Below are positions 36,130 to 47,572 of a stretch of 64,000 nucleotides of DNA, in pieces. The translations under genes were made by a program, and so were the position numbers. Below the pieces are notes generated by a model. That model saw only the letters and a program-made list of their open reading frames with translations, searched no databases and was not told the DNA's origin. The stretch's first letter is position 1; each line of letters opens with the position of its first letter. This DNA comes from Fomitopsis serialis (lineage: Eukaryota > Basidiomycota > Agaricomycetes > Polyporales > Fomitopsidaceae): NCBI RefSeq assembly GCF_022376445.1, contig NW_025955154.1, positions 1 to 64,000 on the forward strand, in the 5' to 3' direction.

Positions 36130-37760
36130 CGCAACGAGGTTATACGCGATCACATGACCGCGTCGTGGATGGGCACACCGCGTGTGGGACTGACTTGCAG
36201 CGTCAGTCGTAGTCAGAAACCGAAGCCAGCCGCGTCCGCCTGGCTGACACCATATCCAGAGTATATAAGGACTTCCGGGGCAGAGTGAATCATCACCTCA
36301 CCTTTCCTTCCCACCTCCATCTTCTCCGCCTTCGACTCCCTTCTCCCGGCTTTTGGACTCGTGCATGGGTTACTCGCGGTGAACATTGTTCTATTCCCTT
36401 ACCTCGTACTCACCACGTATCCTGCAGCCCAAGCCGAAGGTGAGTGGGTTCCGTTCCGGCTTGGTCTGTGGTTCGTTGTTCGGCTCCCCTCTTGTACCAT
36501 CCACCCATCGCGCCTGTCATACCCCTCCTACCTGTCCATTCACCTCTCGCTCATGTAGTGTTCGTGGGTTCGTTGCGGCAGCGCCGAAAGGCTGCTGTCC
36601 GCTTGCCCCCGCGTGCGGAGCACATGCCGCGGGTGGCCTACTGGCGGCAGCACCGAGAGGAGCTGTCCGTCCGCCCCCGTGCCGAAAGGCTGCGGGTGGC
36701 GTCGCCCTCGTGCTGCGAGTGGCTATATGGGTTCGTGGTTTGCGTTCCGGGTCACCGTCTCCTGCATGTATCTCCTCATCACGCATGTGTCGACCCTCCT
36801 GCCTGTCCATTCACTTCCGCGCCTGTCCTCGTAGGTAGAAAACCTGTGATGCCTGTGCAGTCTGTACCGTCAACGGGTCGAACACGTTCCAGTTGGCGCG
36901 TGTGAGCCGTTGGTGGTACAGGTTGTGAACGATTTTTTAGTATGTATGCACTGTGACGTATGAATATATGAATACTCAAGTAGGTTCAGGAAGCGCGTTC
37001 CATTCGTAGACTGTTGCGAATACCTACATTCGACGCGCTCTTGCGCAGTAACCGACATTCCCCATTACAAAGACCGTCTCAGTACGTGAGACAGGCGCCA
37101 AGTCCCTTCGTGGAGCTGGAGTGAGACGATGCACGGCCACAGGCAGCAGCTTCTGCGTGTTAGAAGGTAGAACTGGCAATCACTGCGGACAAACCGCGTT
37201 GTGCGAAGCGCTCACATGGTACTTACATTGAAAGGGCGTGTATATTTTTACGGCTCTAAGTCGGAGCTCCTAACATAGGGAATGGGATTCCTTTGTTCGG
37301 CCTAACATTTTGAATGTTCCTAGAATTGGGAATGTAAGTGTTATGTTCTTCCTATGTTCCGAAATCGTGCCATGTTCTAGGAATGTACTTCCCATGTTAG
37401 GGAAGTTCACTTGATGGCTTACTAATATACACGCCCTTGCAATGTTAGGCCTATGTAAGCGCCTCGCACAATCCAGGTTGTCCGCAGTGAATGGGGACGG
37501 TTAGATTTGACGGGACCGCTCGATAGGGTAAGTAGTGAATTGCCGCGTTGGGAAGGCGGTCGTCGCGGCCAGCCACAGCTCCGAATCGCTTGAAGCACTC
37601 CTGATGGCCCTTCGCACTGGCTCTGGAAGCTGCAACGACTACCGACGGACAACGATGTTCGGCGAGTGTTTTACTGCTCTGGTGTTTTTATCGAGGTGAC
37701 GCAGAATGTCTACGAGATGCGGCACCGTCGCTGCATGCGCTTCTGATTGCGTGGGCGCTG
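36130..37760 (-). repeat. Dispersed repeat, copy C (long form, carries a MITE)
   Basis: Reverse-orientation copy of the family, sharing with copy E an extra block of about 260 bp (37,500–37,745 against 50,085–50,335) that copies A, B and D lack. The promoter-like elements read on the plus strand here: TATATAAGGA at about 36,262, then GTGAGT after a short ATG-led exon near 36,440. It lies between S53-4 and the methyltransferase. A MITE at about 37,180–37,490 interrupts it. Confidence 0.8.
37180..37490. mobile_element. MITE-like element with long imperfect inverted repeats
   Basis: The two ends match as imperfect inverted repeats of about 70 bp (tcactgcggacaa…ttgtgcga.gcgct.acat…agggcgtgtatat). 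The inside is AT-richer with repeated ATGTTCC/ATGTTAGG words and has no coding capacity. Copy E of the host repeat lacks this insert at the matching place. No clean target duplication can be read, so the superfamily is not assigned. Confidence 0.72.
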
Positions 37761-38297
37761 AACGATATCACGCCGTCTGGGCTATATGCAAAGGGTGCTT
37801 CGTCTAACAGAACATGTTCCATCCATGACCACCTAGATTGTATCGGCACGATGACTATTCAAGTCGACTTACCGGTCTAGTACATGATTCCCTGAGTATA
37901 TTTTTACTCGTAGGGAGAAGATTCCTCGTGGGCCATTTCACCGCCACAAACAGCCCGCTCACAAGCTCACACACCTGCTCAAACAGATTCACCAGGCCAC
38001 CGCGGGCCTCTTTGCTCAGAGCAGTTGCCGTGAGAGCCTAAATGGCAGATCGAAGACTCAATGATCGACGATGCCGCGGTGCGACGCGCCGAGCGCTATA
38101 ATGGCCGCTTACTCTTGGGCCATGTACGCCCCGCCCGGGGCATTGGCATCTCTGCCGGCCACCATCAGTCAACAGAGATGAGCGAGCAGCGCTCTTTTCA
38201 GGCAGCTAAAAGGGCACAGAATTCAGTTGGGTGGGCTGTATCAGTCCCCGAAAGCTCTCTCAGTACAAAGTCGAACGACACCGCGAAGATCCTAGAC
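37761..38297. other. Upstream region of the arm 2 methyltransferase
   Basis: No gene is seen. The last 80 bp align with the region upstream of the arm 1 copy at lower identity; further out the two arms no longer align, which marks the duplication edge. Confidence 0.5.
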
Positions 38298-39466
38298 ATG
38301 TCGGCGGAGAATCTAACGACTGACTATGACCCAGCTTTATACGAGAAGCTCTACTACCTTCAGCCGGAAGAGCTCGCGTTCTTCCGGGCGCAGACTGGCA
38401 TCAAGGATGAGGAAGAACTCAAGCGCCACATCATGAGCGTCCAGGCGGAGGCTCTGAAGGTGATTGTTGCATCAGCTGTTGAGCACCGTTGAGGCGCGTC
38501 TGACCGGTTTTTCGTCCGTAGGTTACCCCGTACACCTGCATCAGAGCTTTTGCCTTCACGAAGTGCGTCTCCGCTGTGATTCATCTCCAACGATACCTGC
38601 TTACCAACGCGAATCTTTCAAGGCTCGTCGCCAGCCGTCTTCCTGCGTACGACCAGGTTGTCAAACTTGGGAAGGAGCGCAAGGGCGCCATCCTGCTTGA
38701 CATAGGATGCTGCTGTACGTACGTCAACCTTGTCTGGGTGCAAGCTCGTTGAATCTGCCCTCTCAGTCGGAGTTGATGTTCGGAAGGCAGTGGCGGATGG
38801 CTTTCCCGTCGAGAACGCCATTGCGTCAGACCTGCACCCAGGTCAGCCCGAGAATATCACCAAGCAAATGGAAGGCTGACCTCGATGGCAGAATATTGGG
38901 ACCTCGGCCACAAGCTGTTCAGAACTACAGCGGAGGAATTCCCCGCCCACTTCGTGGGCGGTGATGCCTTCGACTCGGCTTTCTTCGAGGGCAGCCCGAT
39001 CTTAGACACCCCACCGACCACACCCCCGCCCGCGCTCGCCGCCCTGAGGACACTCAGCCCGTTGAATGGGCACGTCTCCGCGATCCATGCGTCTTCGTTC
39101 TTCCACCTCTTCAATGAGGAGCAGCAGCTCGAGCTCGCACGCAAGCTCGCCGGGCTGCTCTCGCCCGTGCCCGGGTCCATGATCGTGGGCGTGCACGCCG
39201 GCCAGCCGGAGAAGGGCCCGTGGCTGGAACGGCGCACGTTGCGGTCGGGGACGCAGATGTTCTGCCACTCGCCGGAGAGCTGGGAGGAGCTGTGGGACGG
39301 GGAGGTGTTCGAGAAGGGAAAGGTGAGGGTGGAGGTAGTCCTGCGGGTGGCGAAGGATATGGTTCAGATGGACGTCTCGAAATCATGGGTCGAGGCGGCC
39401 CAGCGCGCGGAGCTGCCGGGAACTGTCAACTACCAGATGCTGGTGTGGTCTGTTACGAGGTTGTGA
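38298..39466 (+). CDS. SAM-dependent methyltransferase, arm 2 copy
   Basis: Exons 38298–38459, 38522–38562, 38623–38714, 38767–38841 and 38892–39466 total 945 nt (314 aa), all with GT–AG borders and matching phases. SAM-binding motif I is ILLDIGCC followed by FGVDVRKAVADGFP, with ASDLHPEYWDLG at motif II. As for the arm 1 copy, the pattern resembles fungal natural-product methyltransferases of the AusD/Trt5 kind; the substrate is unknown. The C-terminal half (FDSAFFEGSPILDTP, ELARKLAGLLSPVPGSMIVG) is nearly identical to arm 1, with PPALAALR in place of PPATLAALK. No lesion is seen. The MFS gene follows on the same strand after about 0.93 kb. Confidence 0.88.
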
Positions 39467-40397
39467 GTGACCTCGGGGATGAGGTCCGTGCGTCGCGTAC
39501 GTGGATCTTCGGGGTTACTTGCTCTGCATTTGGATTTCCTGTACAACCACAGTTGGTGCGATGTATTTTTGCTTGCCGTCGATATCCCCAGTATTCATTT
39601 TCTTTCAATGACATATACAGAATGCCGAAGATTCATGTTAAGACTTTTCGTTAGCATTTGGCTCGGATTGCTATCTACCCACTGCAGAGGCTCGAACGTC
39701 AGTGAGAGTGTGCCTAACTCCGCATGCCCTCCAGCCGCAAAGCATGTTCGACACGGTGTAGGCAGGATCCGACCCGGAACGCCTTGCCTGGGCTGGGACT
39801 CCGACGAGTCGAGAAGGCTCTCCGAGCGGACTGCACACAGGCTGCCCATGCCACGGTGGCGTGATGTGCGGAAGACTGGGTTCCGCTGGAACTGACCTCG
39901 ATCGCGCGCCGATCGTCCGTTCCATCTGCCGCCCGACTCGCCACGAATCCGCACTGAGCACTGCCAGCAGCCAGTGCTGAGTACATTCTGGATTGGTTAA
40001 TACCCTGAACTACTTCTCCCAACGCACCGCAGCATCTACAGCGCTCTACGAACGGAGGATGGGCCAGCAAGCCACAACTCTCCGTCGAAAGACGTCGTTC
40101 CGAGCCGACGGAGAGCGGGCACCGAGACCTCCGTAGATTGCAGTGGTCCCCGACCTTTCTGTTCCGGACCTCGCTCTCCGTCATAACCCTCAATGACTCG
40201 CGAGGCTGCGCGGAATCCCTCCAGACTCTGTCTCCGGCGGCACAACTGGCGTCCCGCTACAGCACGGCGGCCTGCCGTCGCACCGAGCCTGCTCATCTTT
40301 GCTGGACCAGGTCCGTCCGCGGAACGTTATGGCGACACCCTTCGGTCGCCTACCTGTGTGTTCTTAAGGATCACCCTGCGGGAGCAGCTCTTGCAAT
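39467..40397. other. Spacer between methyltransferase and MFS, arm 2
   Basis: Counterpart of 5,913–6,848 with very high identity. No gene is supported; it is expected to hold the MFS promoter. Confidence 0.6.
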
Positions 40398-42203
40398 ATG
40401 TCTCACACTGCGATGAGCTCAAACGGCTCTCTGGACGACCATACCACGATCAACTCCGTCCAGCTTGAACAACTCAACTCTGCCAAGACTCTGCCCGAAG
40501 AGAGGGCCGATGCTGAGGCAGATATCTCACAGCAACTTGACAACATACCCGACGGTGGATCGCAGGCATGGTGTGCTACCATTGGCGGGTGCGTATTAGC
40601 TTGTACCCCGAGATTCACCTCGCTCATGAACGCAAGTAGGGCGCTGGTATCCTTCTGCACGTTCGGTTATGCGAGTTCATTTGGTGTCTACCAAGACTAC
40701 TACGTGCTCGCAGGCACCTCGACCTCGTCCAACATCAGCTGGATAGGCTCCCTGCAGCTGTTCCTCATCTTCTTCGTCGGTTTCCCCGCCGGTCGACTCT
40801 TCGACGCGGGCTACTTCCACTCCGAGGTCCTCCTCGGGAGCATTCTATACCTCTTCTGGTGCGTACCTCCATATATGCGGATCGAACACACTGCGAACAC
40901 CGCTTCTCTAGTCTCTTTATGCTCTCCCTATCCGACCCGACAAAATACTACCAAATCCTCCTCGCCCAAGGTATCGGCATGGGCATCGGCGGCGGGTTCA
41001 TGCTCGTCCCCGCGCTCTCCCTACAAGGGCACTACTGGAAGAAGCGGCGGAGCATGGCGCTCGGCCTCGTCGTCACCGGCTCAGGATGCGGCGGCATCAT
41101 CTACCCGATCATGCTGAACCGCTTGATCAGCGGGAACAGCGCGATAGGACTCGCGTGGGGCGTGCGCGCGTCGGGGTTCTTGACGCTTGGGTTGCTGGTA
41201 ATCGCGCAGTTCTTGATGCGGACGAGGGTGCCCGGAGCGAAGGAACGGGGAGAGCAGCCGAAGCCGAACATTTGGGGCGCGTTGGTGGACCCGTCGTTCG
41301 TGTTCACAGTGTTTGGGTAAGCGGATACGTACATGCGAAGTAAGATGTCAATGCTGACGAATCCGCAGAGTGTTCCTAGTGTACTGGGGACTCTTCATGC
41401 CATGTAAGTGCCAGCACGAGTCTTCCCAAAACTTTTCATTTACAAACGGACATCGACAGACTTCTACATCCAACTTTGGCTCAACCTGCACGGGCTCTCA
41501 AGCACCCTCGCATTCTACACGGTACGCCCCCTCCCGCGTCCGCCGACGCCCCAGCCTCACCTGTGCCCAGATCGCCATCCTGAACGCAGCCTCCGTCCCG
41601 GGGCGGGTCATCCCGAATACGCTGGCCGACTACTTCGGGGCCCTGAACGTCGTGATCCCCGTCTCGTTCATCATGGGCGCGCTCGTGTTCGTCATGTTCG
41701 GCGTGACGAACACCGCCGCGGTCATCGTCTTCTCCATCTTGTACGGGTTCTTCTCGGGCGCATGTAAGCAGACCCCTGGCCGTGTTCATCTGTTGCTCTC
41801 CGATCGCTGACTCGAATCCTGTGTAGATATTGCGCTCGTACCGAGCGTACTCGCGGTGCTGGGGAATAAACCTGAGGAGCTTGGGTACGTCACCGTATTC
41901 TGGATAGCTGCCAGCATGCTCACCGGTCTATCTCTATAGGATCCGAATGGGCCTCGGATACTGCATCGTCTCGTTCGCCATGCTGACTGGGACGCCCATC
42001 GACGGGGCACTCCTAGGGCAAGGCTCCGTGCTGCAGTGGCCCAAGCCGATCGTATTCAGCGGGGTAAGTCTCGTGTGAGACCCCATGTTGAGCGCTGGCT
42101 GATCATGAGTCGGTCAATGCAGGTCGTGATGGTGGCTGGCGCTGGGTTCACGTGTATAGGGAGACATTTCCTCGTAAAGGTGAAGGGCACGCAGTGGACG
42201 TAG
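40398..42203 (+). CDS. MFS transporter, monocarboxylate-porter type, arm 2 copy
   Basis: Twelve-segment membrane transporter of 472 aa. Exons: 40398–40858, 40912–41316, 41369–41403, 41460–41521, 41571–41763, 41827–41884, 41940–42063 and 42123–42203 (1419 nt in frame). All introns are GT–AG, including 41,885–41,939 where arm 1 has a GC donor. Topology: polar N-terminus, TM1 at about residues 75–95, a pore-lining glycine-rich TM4–TM5 (GIGMGIGGGFMLVPALSL, GSGCGGIIYPIML), a central loop with PGAKERGEQPKP, and a short C-terminal tail ending VKGTQWT. Predicted proton-coupled uptake or export of an organic acid or small metabolite; the substrate cannot be told. It ends about 0.6 kb before repeat D. 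Confidence 0.9.
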
Positions 42204-42839
42204 ATGGGCGGAGGCGAGATAGCGTGGCAATACGGACAGCACTGATACATCGTAGACGTCTAGATCACCACTATTACAGCTTGTCGTCTTGTACTATACC
42301 AGTAAGTCATAATTTTACTTGTACATATATCAATGCATGTCGAGGTGCACCTGGCAGATGCTTAGTGCCCGTTCTGGCATGAACGTTATCCTTTGTACTC
42401 GAGCACTACGCGTGCATTCTTGCTGGGCCTCCTGTGCCAGCCAGTTGAACGATGATTCAATGAAACGGAGTAACAGGCTCCAAGGTATAGTATAGCCTGG
42501 GTTCTTCCGTGAACGGGACGTTTCACGTGACCGCGTCGCGCTTGGTACGGTGTCAGCTAGCAGGTCGTACATATATGGGGAGATTACAAGCGACGTACGA
42601 GCCCGTACCCACCGCGTATGCATTCTCTCGCCGCGAGCGCACTTCCCGATCACCTCGCCCACCTCGACACTCTGCAATCGCCTACCTGATCTGGAAAACC
42701 CTTTCTGTTCCCAGTCCATTATGATTGTGTTGTTCTTTGTGTTCCCAGCCCATTTTGATCCCAGCCCATTGATTGTGTTCTCCCTTTGCATCGTAACAGT
42801 AGACGAGGTTGCCACGTGACCTGAGCTGTAATTAGCGTA

Positions 42840-43630
42840 GTCTGCTGAATTTATCTCGTTCTCGTTCTCGGCGGTGGTGTGAGGCTGACGCGGGACGTTG
42901 GTCGCGGTCAGAATCGTGAGCCAGCCGCGTCCGCCGGGCTGACACCGTAGCCAGAGTATATAAGGACCTCTGGAGCAGAGCGAATCGTCAACTCACCTTT
43001 CCTTCCCTCCTCCATCTTCTCCGCCTTCGACGGCCTCCTCCCGCTGTTGGACTCGTGCACGGGCTATCCACGGTGAACATTGCTCATCCCTTGCCTCATA
43101 CTCACATGTATCCTCAGCCAGCCAAGATGAAGGTGAGTGGATTCCGTTCCGGCTTGGTCTGTGGTGTGGTTCGTGTGGTTCGGCTCCCCTCTTGTACCAT
43201 CCACCCATCGCGCCTGTCATACCCCTCCTACCTGTCCATCCAACTCTCGCCATGTAGTGTTTGTGGGTTCGTTGCGGCAGCGCCGAAAGGCTGCTGTCCG
43301 CTTGCCCCCGCGTGCGGAGACATGCCGCGGGTGGCCTACTTGGCGGCAGCACCGAAAGGAGCTGTCCGCTCGCCCCCGTGCCGAAAGGCTGCGGGTGGCG
43401 TCGCCCTCGTGCTGCGAGTGGCTATATGGGTTCGTGGTTTGCGTTTCGGGTCACCGTCTCCTGCATGTATCTCTTCATCGCGCATGTGTCGACCCTCCTG
43501 CCTGTCCATCCACTTCCGCGCCTGTCTTCGTAGGTAGAAAACCTGTGATGCCTGTGCAGTCTGTACCACTGACGGATCGGACCCGCTCCAGTAGGCGCGC
43601 GTCAGCCGTCGGTGGTATAGACTGTGATGG
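42840..43630 (-). repeat. Dispersed repeat, copy D
   Basis: Reverse-orientation copy with the CACGTG box near 42,813, TATATAAGGA near 42,957–42,967 and the GC-rich core. It ends at the cagtctatacc junction shared with copy B. One-base differences from copies A and C in the core shift every long ORF, which argues against a conserved protein. It marks the outer edge of arm 2. Confidence 0.8.
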
Positions 43631-44388
43631 TACCGGCGTGTGTCACCAGTAATGGCAGCCTGTTGTAGGAATAACAATTCTGAAATGCAGACCAGTTCGC
43701 GACGTGATGCGGTGTATTCGGGTGTCCGCAAAGCCTGCATCATGAACGCAAAGATATCAGCCACAGCGGGCACCTCAAATCAACAGTGTTTTACCATGCG
43801 TACGGTAGTGAGGCTCTACGGCTATATCCACATCCTAGGGCCCCACGCCTTTCAAACACGCATAGGCGCAGTCCAGCGGGTTTGATATGGGATCACACCG
43901 GGCGCAGCGGAATTCGACGGCCAGGCTGAGCCAGGCAGCCGCGACCTTGACTGCGGCGGCCCAGATTGAGCGGCGCAGTGTCTGGATCACTGAAATCCAA
44001 CGACCAACGACCTCCGCTCCTATACGCACATTTTGTGCGGGGCCCAACCACGTAGACTTCGTTGTGACACATGCACGGAGAAACTGAAGCCAGGTTTCAG
44101 TCTACACCGCCCACAACTACGCCGCATTCGTTGATGTACTGTCAGGCCCTGTTGGCTTTGCGGCATGCTGTTACTTATCGAGCCGGCCATTCAGCAAGCT
44201 AGCCTATGTTAAGGATGATGGTGAGTAGGAAGACGTTGCGGAGGCGCCCGTCACATCACGAAAATCCTGTACCGAGTTGGTACCGAGACGAGCAATCACG
44301 GGGAGCCCGATCGGCGCAGTACTCCCAGCGCAATATCAGGGTCCACGTCCCTTGTCCGCGACCCCTCACCTTCTCCTCGACCTATCTC
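43631..44388. other. Intergenic upstream of the S1P lyase gene
   Basis: No gene is seen. It should contain the promoter and 5' leader of the lyase. An ATG at 44,219 is followed at once by GTGAGT, which could be a leader-exon donor. Confidence 0.45.
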
Positions 44389-47119
44389 ATGTCAGGACCT
44401 GTCGCCCGACGAACCAGGCTGTCTGCCACAGTGAACAGCAGCGCGTTCGAGCTGCTCAAGGATGCCATTGTCGTCTACCTCGTCGTGACCCGCGGTTTGA
44501 AGGCCTTCCGACATCTCCGAGCGAGAGGAATTTCCCAGACGGTCGTAGATTCTTGGAAATGGATTTCCAGGTGTGTGTCCTTTGCGGGTGTCGATGAGGC
44601 CCTGTCTTCTCCTGTGTAGTGGTGTAGGCTGTCCAGTCACCGCTGGTCGCCTGTCCAGTTACTGATCGCCGACATGTCGCCAACTAGATAGTGGTGCTAG
44701 CTTTACCGCTGACGGGCGAGCATGCTTGTCGAGGGCTACGTTTTCTCAGCGGCATGGAGAGGTGCCAACTGGGGGCGGCACAAGTGCCGTAGCTGGTCGA
44801 TGTTTTATGTTCGTCAATTCACTAAGCTGTCTGGTAGACAAAGAACATGTCTACCTTGACTGTCGGAGTTCCGCAGAGGCTAAGGCTCACAGTCTCTATT
44901 GCAGAGTAGCGGTGACTTGGTGGCCCACACCTTGCAAAGCTGCCGCACAGAATCCCTTCTGTCTCAGACCGCTCTTCCTCTGATAACTGTCATACTATCG
45001 GGCCTTCATAAACTACTGTTCGCGTCGACAGCTCGAGACGACAGTGACGTAGATTCAGCCGCATGTCCTCAGAGGGGCGCCATGTCCGTAATTTCCCTTC
45101 CAGTCGGCTGAGCACTTCATCGCACGCAGCCGATCGCATTCACTCCCTTTATAACTTACGGACCCCTCATTCTATGATCTAACCTCTTATGCCCCAGGAA
45201 GTCCTCCTCCTGGCGTTACGTCTCCCTTCCATGCGCAAGAAAGTCTCCGCTGAGCTCGGCAAAGCACGACTGGACATCGAGAAGGGCATGGTCCCGGAAG
45301 GCCCTTCTGTGCACCGCCACCTCGCCCTGCCACCGACCGGACAGCCGCCAGAGTGGATAGTGAAGGAGATGGAGGCCATGGACCATGAGGCGCCTGGAAC
45401 GCACGCAGATTGGAGAGAGGGCAAGGTCTCAGGAGCGGTCTATCGTACGTATAGTCTTATTCGCCCGACGAGGCGACGCACTGACCGATCACGCCCGTAT
45501 GCAGACGGCGGCGAAGAGCTTACGCGTGTCATCCTGTCTGCAATTGAACGGTATGCGCTCTCGAACCCGCTACACCCGGATGTCTTCCCGGCAGTTCGTA
45601 AAATGGAGGCCGAGGTTGTCGCGATGTGCCTGCGGATGTACAACAACCCCACTGGTGCGGGAACGACGACCAGTGGTGGCACGGAGAGCATCGTCATGGC
45701 ATGCAAGACGTATCGTGACTGGGCGAGGGCTGTCAAGGGCATTCGCGAGCCGGAGATGTACGCGCTGCTCTCGCCTAGCGAGAGGTATTGCTGACGGGAA
45801 GTGTCTCAACAGGATCGTCCCGGTGACAGCTCACGCTGCATTTGACAAGGGCGCAGCGTATCTGGGTATCAAGGTCCACACCGTCCCTGTCGACCCCGAG
45901 ACAAGGCAGGTCAACCTGAAGCGTGTCAAGCGTGCGATGTGAGTTTCCGCGTTCCTCGACATCATCGTAAGACAGTTACTCATCTCGGACCAGCAACGCG
46001 AACACCATCATGGTCAGCCCCACTCTCCATCTGTCTCCTCCGATCGCGCTCAACTCTTACCCGTCGTCTAGCTCGTCGGCTCCGCGATCAACTTCCCTGA
46101 CGGCAATGCCGACAATATTGCCGCCCTCGGCGACCTTGCGGACAGGTACAACGTCGGCCTGCATGTCGACTGCTGCCTGGGCTCGTTCATCGTGCCGTTC
46201 ATCGAGGAGGCGGGACTCGGGCCCTTCCCGCCCTTCGACTTCCGCGTGCGCGGCGTGACGAGCATCAGCTGCGACACACACAAGGTACGTCGTCTTAGCA
46301 CCCGTCGATGTGAACCTACTGAGACATATGGTGCAGTACGGATTTGCGCCGAAAGGAAACTCGGTGATCATGTACCGTGATGCGGAGCTCCGAAAGTACC
46401 AGTACTACGTGAACCCGGATTGGGTTGGTGGGGTCTACGCTAGTCCGAGCATTGCGGGCTCAAGGTAAGCCTCACGAATACTCAGTACTGAATGGTTGTC
46501 TCAACCCTTGGCTAGACCTGGCTCCTTGATCGCGGGAACCTGGGCGGCCATGCACTACATGGGACGCGAGTACGTGCCTCCGATACCCTATAATCGTGCT
46601 TCATTCGCTCACATCCCGACGTACCATTCAGAGGCTACCTCGAGTCCTGCAAGTCCATCGTCTCCATCGCGCGCACGATCGCCTCGCGCATCCGCGCCGA
46701 GATCCCGGAGCTGCGCGTCCTCGGCGACCCGCGCGCCTCCGTCGTCGCGTTCGCGTCCGCGCGCAAGGGCCGGGCGGAGGGCGTGAGCGTGCTCGAGGTC
46801 GGCGACAAGATGGCGAAGAAGGGCTGGCACCTCAACGCGCTCAGCGCGCCCGCGGCGGTGCACATCGCCGTGACCCGCCTGACGGTGCCCGTCGTGGACC
46901 AGTTCATCGCGGACTTGAAGGACGCGGTGAAGGAGGCGCAGCTCGAGCCAGGTGGAAAAGGAACAATGGTTATGCTTTATGGTGAGCGGGGCACCCTTAG
47001 GGATCCAGTAGAAGTGTGCTAATGGTATTTGACCAGGTCTCGGAACTGGCAGCGCTGTTGGCCCGACGATGGTTGGCCACTTGGCCACCGCATTTTTGGA
47101 TACACTCTACAAGGCTTGA
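44389..47119 (+). CDS. DPL1: Sphingosine-1-phosphate lyase
   Basis: PLP-dependent ER-membrane enzyme that splits phosphorylated long-chain bases into hexadecenal and phosphoethanolamine, the exit step of sphingolipid breakdown. Later exons: 45198–45444, 45505–45757, 45813–45938, 45994–46012, 46072–46284, 46337–46464, 46516–46569, 46632–46981 and 47037–47119. With exon 1 ending at 44,574 the CDS totals 1659 nt (552 aa). The N-terminus carries the membrane anchor ([19 protein letters not shown]) before [14 protein letters not shown]. Family marks: [53 protein letters not shown] and the PLP lysine in [15 protein letters not shown]. The first intron is about 620 bp against about 50–62 bp for the rest. 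Its in-phase donor is a weak TGT|GTGTCC beside a better but out-of-phase AG|GTGTGT, so the exon 1 end is uncertain. Confidence 0.93.
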
Positions 47120-47572
47120 GCCTAGGCAGTCGTGCTCTCCCAAATCTTATACTGGTGAATCATGAATCTTGGTCAATAGACGATAGTCCTGGTATTTATT
47201 TTTCTGAGCGATCATTATAGTGCTACTATGTCTAATTGATGGGCTCTGTTGGAGGCCTGTAAGTACACATTATGTACGATGTCCATTGTTGCGGACGCGG
47301 GGTCGTGGTTCTGCCGGCTGTTCCCAGAGGCTGCCATCATATGCATTCGTTTCGACTTGGTCTCGAGCCTACACGTTCCTTGTGATCCTCAGAATATGCT
47401 CACCGGTGCATGGTCAGTTCCTCTAGGTTCGGAGGGGCTTCACGCGAAGATAAAGGGTCGCGGACTCCTGCCAGACAGCCCATGAAACGAACGAATGACG
47501 ATTATGTCCGAGAGCCCAGTTTAAGATTGAGCACAGTGTCCCGGAGGAGTCGTGTCCATGGCTAAGAAGCAC
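47120..47572. other. Convergent 3' intergenic region
   Basis: Lies between the stop of the lyase (plus) and the stop of S53-5 (minus). No gene is seen. Confidence 0.5.

Larger units (their letters stand above)
38220..43640 (+). repeat. Inverted duplication, arm 2 (methyltransferase + MFS)
   Basis: Partner of 2,880–8,080 in opposite orientation, with the same gene order, exon lengths and spacers. Its outer edge falls inside repeat copy D as that of arm 1 falls inside copy A. The arms are separated by about 30 kb of unrelated sequence. Confidence 0.88.

Noticed and set aside
36386..36905. Overlapping ORFs of 90–170 aa in the repeat core, seen in all five copies, as a protein-coding gene
   Set aside because: Three frames are open at once because the DNA is GC-rich and internally repetitive. 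One-base differences between copies (for example ctggcgg against cttggcgg) shift the frame, so no protein is conserved.
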